Positions 56,398-64,000 of a stretch of 64,000 nt of DNA are shown here, in pieces. The translations under genes were made by a program, and so were the position numbers. Within the stretch, counting starts at the first letter, position 1; the number at the start of each line of letters is the position of its first letter. A model generated the notes under the pieces. The model had not been told where the DNA came from and ran no database searches. It saw only the letters and a list, made by a program, of their open reading frames with translations. The stretch is from Bacteroidota bacterium (GTDB lineage: Bacteria; Bacteroidota; Bacteroidia; Chitinophagales; UBA10324): NCBI GenBank assembly GCA_014190575.1, contig BJGQ01000004.1, positions 62,001-126,000 on the forward strand. The letters run 5' to 3'.

Positions 56398-58063
56398 ATG
56401 AAAAAATTTTACAAAACTGCAATAGAAGCATTACCTAATTCCAATTCAATTGTTCGAAAAAATTTATTTCCACTCCTAACTTTTTTAATATTTTTTTTCT
56501 TGATTGAAAAATCAAATGCTCAGTGTGTTTGGGGGGGGGACAATTAGCGTAAATTGGAATACTGGAGCAAACTGGTGCGGCGGCACAGTTCCGATTTCAA
56601 CTACCGATGTGGTGATTAATTCAACCGCACCAAATCAACCCGAAATTAATTTAGGTGCTGTTGCTACTTGTCATAACCTTACTATTAATTCCGGTGCTTC
56701 TTTACTAATGTTATCAAACACTTTTAATTTAAAAGGAGACATGGTAAATAATGGTACTGGGGTATTTGTTCAAGTAGGAGGCACATTAGTTTTAAATGGA
56801 ACAGTTGTTCAAACAATTCCGGATATCACTTGTTATAACTTAAAAATAGACAATAGTGCAGGAGTTGTAATTAGCGGTGATGTAACAGTTAACAATACTT
56901 TGAATTTATTTAATGGAATATTAAGTACAGGAGGAAGCATTTTGCATATCTTTAATAGTACTCCAGCTTCAGTTTATGGTTTTTCAAATACAAGTTATAT
57001 TAATGGAAGGCTTGATAGAATGATTGACAATGGAACTTTTGATTTCCCATTGGGTGATGCAACAAATTATGAGTTAGCTTCAGTTACAATTAATAATATT
57101 TCTCCAACATTAAAATTATTGGGTGAATACTTTCCTGATAATAGCTCATGTACACCTGTTCCGAATTCAGGTGGAGGGCCATATGTAAATGGCACTGCAA
57201 TAAGTACTTTACTTGATGCAGGATTTTGGACTATAACACCTGATGATCAACCAACCACCGGGACTTATGATATTGAATTAAATGAAAGAGGATATACGAA
57301 TAATCCACTTGGTCCGGAATATTGTTCGGTTATAAAAAGAGCAGATTGTTTTTCAAATTGGCAATCATTAGGGACGCATATTAATTCAACTCAGAATATT
57401 AGTGGAGGAACTGTAACTGCGGTTAGAACCGCATTGACTTCATTTTCTGATTTCGGCATTGGATTCAGTGGAAGTATTTTGCCTATAACTCTTACAAGTT
57501 TTATTGCTGGCTATTCCGATAATAATACTAATACCATTTTAACTTGGGAAACATCAGCAGAGATAAAATGTAATTTCTATGAAATAGAAATGGCAACCGA
57601 TATTGCTTCTGATGGAGGATTAATGTTTAGTAAAATTGGTGAAATAAAAGGAAATGGAACTTCTGGTCATTCGCATACTTATAGCTTTATTGATAATGAA
57701 TTAAATAAAACAGGAATTAGATATTATCGATTAAAGGAAGTTGATTTTGATGGAAGGATAAATTATTCAGATATAGTTTCACTTGTGTTTAATAAAGGAG
57801 TAGTAAGTGTTTCGTCATTGTATCCAAACCCAACCAATGGTTTATTAAATTACAATTTGATTTCAACTGAAGAGCAGGAATTAAAAATATCAATTAGTAA
57901 TATTTACGGACAGGAAATTTATAATGAAGAACAGATGCTTTTAAAGGGATCAAATAAGCTGGAAGTAAACATTAAACCGCTTTCTCAAGGAATTTATTAT
58001 ATAAATATTTGCCCAAAGGGTGAAACTGAAATTCACAATAAGTTCGAAAAATTTTCTGAATAG
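56398..58063 (+). pseudogene. T9SS type A cargo, frameshifted in a run of nine G (possibly phase-variable)
   Basis: The ATG at 56398 opens a signal peptide (MKKFYKTAIEAL, then FLIFFFLIEKSNAQCVWGG) but the frame stops at a TAG at 56545-56547. The rest of the protein runs in the next frame, from after the G run 56531-56539 to 58063. With eight G instead of nine, the two join as one frame of about 554 codons, with QCVWGGTISVNWN at the seam. The body (NTGANWCGGTVPISTTD onward, beta-helix-like) and the type A sorting domain (LYPNPTNGLLNYNLIS ... GIYYINICPKGE) are intact. The C-terminal half of the 1806-residue protein downstream is a paralogue. Confidence 0.85.
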
Positions 58064-58088
58064 ATTTTTCTTTGAAATAAATTAAACA

Positions 58089-58120
58089 AATCCCGTTTCT
58101 GATTTCAAACGGGATTTTTT
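58089..58120 (+). terminator. Terminator after the frameshifted cargo
   Basis: AATCCCGTTT (58089-58098) pairs with AAACGGGATT (58107-58116), followed by a T run. It begins 26 bases past the stop. Confidence 0.9.
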
Positions 58121-58331
58121 ATTTAAATAAAATTTTCGATAGTATTCTGTTTTCTTGAAAATGATTTGCAATTAAAAGCAAAATGAAATTAATACCTTTA
58201 AAAAAAATCTTTTGATAAAAAAGAATTGATGATTAGATTGTAAGTCTTAAATTCAATGGGCTCTTTTTTTATTTGGAAATTCCAATACTTACATGAAATT
58301 TTTTTTTAATTAATTTAAAAATAAACCAAGC

Positions 58332-61300
58332 ATGAAAAAAAAATTTACGAATAGAAATAAACCAAGTAGCAAAAATTACTTTTTTGCTTTTGTGAATTTT
58401 TTTTTAAGACTTGCAACATTATTTGTTTTATTTCAGGTTAAATCTGTAAATGGCCAGTCTGTTTCTACTTATTCATACGCCCAGTCAACGGGAATTTATA
58501 CAGCATTAGCAACAGGAACAACTCTTGCCTCAGGTACAACTTCAAGCACCATTTATACTAATCAGGCAATTGGATTTAATTTTATTTTTAATTGTCAGAC
58601 ATATACAAACTTAGGAGTAAGTACAAATGGATTTATTTGGTTTGGTACTGGTACCCCAAGTGTTGGAGGTTTAGCACCAATAGGAAATGCTTCAGCAAAT
58701 CTTGGTGGTGCCGGAACCATTGATGGAATAATTGCTGCTTATGGTGGAAATACAATTACAATGCAAGGATTTGCTGCAGGATCATATATAAGAACACAAC
58801 TATCAGGTCCATTAGGTTCTCAAATATTTAAAATCGAATGGAGCGGATATATTGTTGGGGGCGGCTCTGGATCTGCCACACTACCATCCTATCAATTATG
58901 GTTATATGAAGGAACAAATGTTATTGAAGAATATGTAGCAGATCAAAACTCTCTTTTTATTGCTACAACTGTACAAGGGCAAATTGGATTAAGAGGGTCA
59001 AGCAATGCAGATGTTCGATGTCTTAGTACCCCCTTAGTTGCAAATACAACTTGGAATATTCCTGCTTCAACGACTGTAAATACTTCAACCGTTTATATTG
59101 ATGGAGCATTGGCTGGAATTTATTGCGGGACACTTGTTCGAAAATTTACATGGACACCAACACAATCCTGTTGCACTCAGCCATCAACAAATGCAACTGC
59201 TTTTGGTTTTACAAGTTTAGTTCCTGCTTCTGGTACTGCAACAGTTGGTTTCACCAGAGGAACTGGAACGGGAGGTGTTATTATGATTGCCAAAGATGGT
59301 TCTATGCCAACCGGACCTTCAAATGGTACTGCTTATACACCAGCAAATGCTAATGTTAATCTTGGAAGTGGTACAAGTTTAGGTGGAGGGTTTTTAGTGT
59401 TTGTTGAAAATGGTGCCTCAAGCGGATTGCGAACAATAAACTTAACCGGACTTACAAGCGGACATAGTTATTACTTTGCGATATACGAATATAATTCAGT
59501 TGCAAATTGCTATTTCGCTACTGCCTTGTCAGGCGGATTTTGCTTTGGACCTCCTTCAGTAGCCAGTGTATCTCCATCGCCAACTTCAGTTTGTTTAGGT
59601 ACTAGTACAACATTGAGTTTAACAGGATTATCCCCTGGAACATTTTATACTTATCAATGGCAATATTCTGCAATTAGTGGAAGCGGGTATGGAATAGCAA
59701 GTGGTTCTTCTACAAATTCAACCTATGCAACGCCTACTACACTTCCATCTGATCCGTCCTATTATGTTTGTCAGGTTACTTGTCCCAATACTGTTGATAT
59801 GACTATGTCAAATCAGGGAATTGTAAATGTTAATTCGTTTTTAAATTGCTACTGTATTCCTACTGTATCCACTCCATCTGCATTAGATAATATTCTTAAT
59901 ATAACACTTAGTGATATTAGTATTACTAACAGTATTAATAATACAACGGTTGGAACTACAAGTCCGCTGTATACTCTCTATTCAACTTTTACACCTGCAG
60001 GAGGGTATCCAAATAGTGCAGCGCCAATACTTGCAGCCGGCAACACCTATCCGCTTGGAGCATTAAAAGTAAAATCAGGTGCACAGGCTGCAAGTAGAAT
60101 TCAAGCCTGGATTGATTTCAATCATGATGGAACATTTAATATGACTCCCATTGCAAGTGGTGGTGAATACCTTGGTGTATCAGCCGCAGGTAATTACAAT
60201 GTTACTGTTTATAGTTTTCCTGCCTTTACAATTCCTGCTACTTCTTTATCTGGTATAACAGCTTTAAGAATAATGGAATGCAGAACAACTTCAGCGGCAT
60301 CTTCTTGTACACTTGGGAGTGTTAGAGGAGAAACAGAAGATTATCGAATTCAAATAACAACTTGTACACCTCCAACCATACAAGCTTCAGCAAATAGTTC
60401 AACAGCAATTACCACTTCTTCAGGAACTATTAACTGGACAACAGGCAATGGAACAGCAGGAGATATTTTGGTAATAAAACAAGGAAGTGCAGTAAATTCA
60501 GATCCGGTTCAGGGAAATGTTTACACGCCAAATTCTTTATTTGGCAGCGGTACGCAAATAGGTTCAGGTAATTATGTTGCTTATCAAGGTGCGGCGCATA
60601 CAGTTAATGTATCAGGATTAACCTTGAACACTACATACTACTATGCAATTTATACTTATAACAGTGGAAGTTTATGTTATAAAACACCGGCCCTTACAGG
60701 GAGCTTTACTACCTTGAATGGGCCAATGACTTATATTTCAAGTACTACAATACAGCAAACCGGAAATATTTCTCAAGGAGCGAGCAATCAGTCAATAATT
60801 AAGGTTCAAGTTGTGATGGGTGCTGGTTCAAGTCCATCAATTACATTAAATTCATTAACATTTAATACAAATGGTTCAACGGCTATTGGAAACGATATAA
60901 CCAGCGCAAGAATTTGGTATACGGGTAATAACTCAACATTTGCAACAACCACTCAATTTGGAATTGATATAACAAGTTATGTTGGTAATATTCCTGTAAC
61001 CGGAGTTCAAGTTTTGTTGCCAGGAATAAATTATTTCTGGATTGCTTTCGATGTAAATATTTCAGCAGCTATTTCTAATTTATTGGATGCAGAATGTACA
61101 TCAATAAACATAGGTTCAGTGCAAATTCCTTCAGTAACTGCACCTATTGGTTCAAGACCAATTGTTGCGTTAGCTGGATTATCTTGTGCTTATACTGGTA
61201 CTAATCAAACAATATCAATGTCAACAATTGTTGGTGTTGCCGGAACTACAACAATTGCATCAGGAACAGCCATAGATGATAACAATTATCCTAGTCAGAG

Positions 61301-63752
61301 TTTACCAGTGGGATTTAATTTTGAATTTAATGGACAGAATTTTACTTCTATGGGAATTAATTCAAATGGATTTATTTGGTTTGGTTCAGGTACTCCAAAT
61401 ACAAATTCATATTCTCCAATAGGAAGTTTAATTGCCGGCGGAACGATTAATGGAATTATTTGCCCTTTTGGTACAGACTTAATTGCGCATCCACATACAA
61501 GTTACAGCCCTGCTACACCTAGTATTAGTGTCGCAGTTACTGGTGTTTCACCAAATCGAATTTATACAATTGAATGGAATGGCTTCTATAATAAAGCAAT
61601 CTATAATACAGGTACTGATGGTGGATGTTATCCAACAGCCTTGTTTGGAATTTTTTATTCTGATGCACATAGATTGGATTTTCAAATAAAGCTTTATGAA
61701 ACGGGAGGTGTTAATTCAAGCAGAATTGAATTTGTTTACAGAGATCAAAATCCAGTTTGCATAAATACGGGATATTCATATCAAATAGGATTAAGAGGCT
61801 CATCTGCTTCTGATTATTTAACAAGAGCCAATAGCGGAAGTCTGACTCCAATATCATCAACAAACGGGGGTGCTGCTACAACAACAAATATATTTGGTGG
61901 TGGAAATTATATAAATGGAAATGTGGGAATTCGATTTACTCCAAATATATTAACACCAACAATCAGCCCTTCACCAACTGCTGCAAATGTTTGCCCGGCA
62001 ACAACTGTTACTCTTACAGGAAGCGTGCTTGCACCTGCCTCACCTAATTGGCAATGGTATAAAAACGGCATTAGTATTCCTAGTGCAACAGCAAGTACTT
62101 ATTCTGTAACAGCAACAGGAACATATGTCGTAGTTGCTTCAAACGCTGGATGTGGAAGAGTCTCAACTTCAACAACAGCTACTATAACTCCATGTTGCGT
62201 AACAGGAACATGGATAGGTGTGGTAAGTACAGATTGGAATACTGCAGGAAACTGGTGTGGTAATGTTATACCTGTTTCTACTACCAATGTCATTATTAAT
62301 TCCGGTACACCAAATGATCCATTAGTAAGTGGAGTGGGACCTATTGCAACTTGCAATAACCTAACTATTAACGCAGGAGCATCTTTATCTATTGCATCAA
62401 ATACATTAAACATGAAAGGTGATTTAACAATTTCTCCAACTGGTTTTTTTGTGCATTATGGAGGAACATTTGAATTGAATGGTACTACTATTCAGACTAT
62501 ACCAGATATTTCTACTTACGATTTAAAAATAAACAATGCAGCAGGGGTGGTAATTACTGGTGATGTAATAGTTTCTAATACTTTAAATTTATTTAATGGA
62601 ATTCTCAATACAGGAGGAAGTATTGTTCGTGTTACGAATCCAACAGCAGGAGCCATAATGGGTTTCAACAACACAAACTATATTAATGGAAGATTGATTC
62701 GATATATTGATAACGGATTAACTTTTGACTTTCCTGTTGGCGATGCAACTCATTTTGAATTAGCTTCAGTAACTGTAAATAATTTATTTCCGACTTTGTA
62801 TCTTCTATGTGAATTTTTTACAGATAATTTTTTTTGCACTCCGGTACCAAATGGGGGTGGAGGTCCATATGTAAATGGTTCTCCAATTACCAGTATGTTG
62901 GATTATGGATTTTGGACAATAACGCCAGATGACCAACCTGTGTCTGGCACTTATAATATTCAATTAAATGAAAGAGGTTATTCCATTCAACCAGCTTCTC
63001 CAGCTTATTGTGCTGTAATAAAACGCGACGATTGTTTTTCAAATTGGCAGTCATTGGGTGTACATGTTAACGGAACTCAAATTATAGGTGGAGGAACAGT
63101 CACCGCTGTTCGAACTGCACTTAGTTCTTTCTCCGATTTTGTAATTGGATTTGGGGGTAGTGTATTGCCGATTCAGCTTTCAGAATTTACAGCCGATTAT
63201 TATGGTAATAATAATATTGACGCAATTTTAAAATGGTCAACAGCTTCTGAATTGAATTGCAATCATTTTGATATTGAAGTATCAACTGAACAAACTCCTG
63301 ATGGAGAATTAATTTTCAGAAAGATTGGTGAAATTATTGGGAATGGAACATCAATTAATATTAAAAATTATAGTTTCATCGATAAAGAATTAAAAAAATC
63401 AGGAACAAGATATTATAGATTGAAAGAAGTTGATAATAATGGAGATCATTTTTATTCTCAGATCGTGTCGCTTGCTTTTGGGACAGAGCCGGTGATTTTG
63501 TCAACTCTTTATCCTAATCCTTCTAACCAATTTGTCAATTACGAATTAGTTTCTACTGGAAATAATAATATCTTAATTTCAATCACAAATCTATTAGGGC
63601 AGGAGATGTATTCGGAACAATTGAAATTAAAAGAGGGGATTAATAAATTGAATGTGAATGTTGAAATATTATCAGAAGGAATTTACTTCCTCAATATTTA
63701 TCCAATTGGTTCTTCAGAAATTCATTGCAAATTTGAAAAATATGCCGAATAG
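58332..63752 (+). CDS. 1806-residue multidomain T9SS cargo, type A sorting domain
   Basis: A signal peptide (about 1-42, ending VNGQ) is followed by a module of about 235 residues. That module recurs later in the protein: FNFIFNCQTYTNLGVSTNGF and FNFEFNGQNFTSMGINSNGF. Between them lie a fibronectin-III-like unit, an Ig-like unit, a GEVED-like domain (GETEDYRIQI), a second fibronectin-like unit and a region resembling sialidase N-terminal domains. The last 460 residues match the neighbouring 56398-58063 gene, with NTAGNWCGNVIPVSTTN and type A sorting domain LYPNPSNQFVNYELVS. It is probably a surface protein with ligand-binding modules. The ligand is unknown. Confidence 0.9.
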   Translation: MKKKFTNRNKPSSKNYFFAFVNFFLRLATLFVLFQVKSVNGQSVSTYSYAQSTGIYTALATGTTLASGTTSSTIYTNQAIGFNFIFNCQTYTNLGVSTNGFIWFGTGTPSVGGLAPIGNASANLGGAGTIDGIIAAYGGNTITMQGFAAGSYIRTQLSGPLGSQIFKIEWSGYIVGGGSGSATLPSYQLWLYEGTNVIEEYVADQNSLFIATTVQGQIGLRGSSNADVRCLSTPLVANTTWNIPASTTVNTSTVYIDGALAGIYCGTLVRKFTWTPTQSCCTQPSTNATAFGFTSLVPASGTATVGFTRGTGTGGVIMIAKDGSMPTGPSNGTAYTPANANVNLGSGTSLGGGFLVFVENGASSGLRTINLTGLTSGHSYYFAIYEYNSVANCYFATALSGGFCFGPPSVASVSPSPTSVCLGTSTTLSLTGLSPGTFYTYQWQYSAISGSGYGIASGSSTNSTYATPTTLPSDPSYYVCQVTCPNTVDMTMSNQGIVNVNSFLNCYCIPTVSTPSALDNILNITLSDISITNSINNTTVGTTSPLYTLYSTFTPAGGYPNSAAPILAAGNTYPLGALKVKSGAQAASRIQAWIDFNHDGTFNMTPIASGGEYLGVSAAGNYNVTVYSFPAFTIPATSLSGITALRIMECRTTSAASSCTLGSVRGETEDYRIQITTCTPPTIQASANSSTAITTSSGTINWTTGNGTAGDILVIKQGSAVNSDPVQGNVYTPNSLFGSGTQIGSGNYVAYQGAAHTVNVSGLTLNTTYYYAIYTYNSGSLCYKTPALTGSFTTLNGPMTYISSTTIQQTGNISQGASNQSIIKVQVVMGAGSSPSITLNSLTFNTNGSTAIGNDITSARIWYTGNNSTFATTTQFGIDITSYVGNIPVTGVQVLLPGINYFWIAFDVNISAAISNLLDAECTSINIGSVQIPSVTAPIGSRPIVALAGLSCAYTGTNQTISMSTIVGVAGTTTIASGTAIDDNNYPSQSLPVGFNFEFNGQNFTSMGINSNGFIWFGSGTPNTNSYSPIGSLIAGGTINGIICPFGTDLIAHPHTSYSPATPSISVAVTGVSPNRIYTIEWNGFYNKAIYNTGTDGGCYPTALFGIFYSDAHRLDFQIKLYETGGVNSSRIEFVYRDQNPVCINTGYSYQIGLRGSSASDYLTRANSGSLTPISSTNGGAATTTNIFGGGNYINGNVGIRFTPNILTPTISPSPTAANVCPATTVTLTGSVLAPASPNWQWYKNGISIPSATASTYSVTATGTYVVVASNAGCGRVSTSTTATITPCCVTGTWIGVVSTDWNTAGNWCGNVIPVSTTNVIINSGTPNDPLVSGVGPIATCNNLTINAGASLSIASNTLNMKGDLTISPTGFFVHYGGTFELNGTTIQTIPDISTYDLKINNAAGVVITGDVIVSNTLNLFNGILNTGGSIVRVTNPTAGAIMGFNNTNYINGRLIRYIDNGLTFDFPVGDATHFELASVTVNNLFPTLYLLCEFFTDNFFCTPVPNGGGGPYVNGSPITSMLDYGFWTITPDDQPVSGTYNIQLNERGYSIQPASPAYCAVIKRDDCFSNWQSLGVHVNGTQIIGGGTVTAVRTALSSFSDFVIGFGGSVLPIQLSEFTADYYGNNNIDAILKWSTASELNCNHFDIEVSTEQTPDGELIFRKIGEIIGNGTSINIKNYSFIDKELKKSGTRYYRLKEVDNNGDHFYSQIVSLAFGTEPVILSTLYPNPSNQFVNYELVSTGNNNILISITNLLGQEMYSEQLKLKEGINKLNVNVEILSEGIYFLNIYPIGSSEIHCKFEKYAE

Positions 63753-63780
63753 AATTTTTATTCTGAATTGAAATTAAAAA

Positions 63781-63812
63781 AATCCCGAATCAATTTTGAT
63801 TCGGGATTTTTA
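63781..63812 (+). terminator. Terminator after the 1806-residue cargo
   Basis: AATCCCGAATCA (63781-63792) pairs with TGATTCGGGATT (63797-63808), followed by TTTTATTT. It shares the AATCCCG/CGGGATT outer stem with the terminator of the upstream paralogue at 58089. Confidence 0.9.
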
Positions 63813-63837
63813 TTTCAAAGTGATTGGAGTAAAAAAA

Positions 63838-64000
63838 TTAATTCAGCCTGCTTAGAAAATTCATCGTATCTATATTATCAGCATACTCATTCAACGATGG
63901 TTCCTGCGATTTTCCGAATGGAATAAAATTTTTTCCTACTATACATTGTATTTCGTTTTCACTGAACAACAATTTTTCTTGCAAATCTTTTTCGGAATTG
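63838..64000 (-). CDS. C-terminal end of a probable LuxC-like acyl-CoA reductase (cut by window end)
   Basis: This minus-strand frame stays open from the window edge to the TAA at 63840-63838. The last 54 residues read SEKDLQEKLLFSENEIQCIV, then GKNFIPFGKSQEPSLNEYAD and NIDTMNFLSRLN. From memory, this resembles the C terminus of Bacteroidota acyl-CoA reductases of the LuxC family (IPFGQAQ-P--DYADGVDTM-FL). If right, it would form a functional pair with the LuxE-like gene at 21697, though 41 kb away. The evidence is short. Confidence 0.5.
   Translation of the reverse strand, partial: NSEKDLQEKLLFSENEIQCIVGKNFIPFGKSQEPSLNEYADNIDTMNFLSRLN

Overview
The window is AT-rich DNA from a free-living-type member of the Bacteroidota. 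The evidence is a type IX secretion (T9SS) PorP/SprF protein, seven large secreted proteins with T9SS C-terminal sorting domains (types A and B), a complete aerotolerance (Bat) operon, the Bacteroidota-type short RNA polymerase omega, DUF4835 and BamD proteins, and promoters of the Bacteroidota form TTG-N18-21-TAnnTTTG. No rRNA, tRNA, insertion sequence, prophage or CRISPR array was recognised.

Layout. 1-6427 (minus): moxR, DUF58, a membrane partner, batA, batB, batC and the N-terminal part of batD, cut by the window edge. 6725-11627 (plus): a complex I fragment, nuoF-G-H-I-J-K, closed by a bidirectional terminator; nuoA-E and nuoL-N are not here. 11708-14086 (minus): an outer-membrane porin and an Amt ammonium transporter. 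14275-16241 (plus): an ABC-2 exporter pair. 16224-18361: queG, a small lipoprotein and a fatty-acid desaturase. 18631-21246: clpB. 21697-22704: a LuxE-like acyl-protein synthetase.

22848-34008 (minus) and 36102-63752 (both strands) form an accessory surface-protein region. It holds PorP/SprF with an 1860-residue PKD protein, two related beta-propeller proteins (one full T9SS cargo, one short without a sorting domain), a leucine-rich-repeat cargo, a 2547-residue adhesin-like protein with 22 internal repeats, an FG-GAP cargo, and a tandem pair of paralogous type A cargos. The first of that pair is frameshifted at a run of nine G. Housekeeping genes are set between these: SRP RNA, a transaldolase-family aldolase, coaBC, rpoZ-like omega, bamD, argS and arginase. 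A small DUF4926/DUF433/PIN-like toxin cassette at 35226-36050 has an amber stop in the toxin.

How it works together. The Bat proteins form a membrane complex driven by the MoxR ATPase. The nuo genes supply part of respiratory complex I. The T9SS cargos cross the inner membrane by signal peptides and are then exported and anchored by the T9SS, with PorP/SprF as a probable cargo-linked accessory. The most interesting items are the G9 frameshift that may switch a surface protein on and off, the disabled toxin, two palindromic repeat elements (one with compensated hairpins), an unlisted 51-residue membrane protein, and the split complex I locus.
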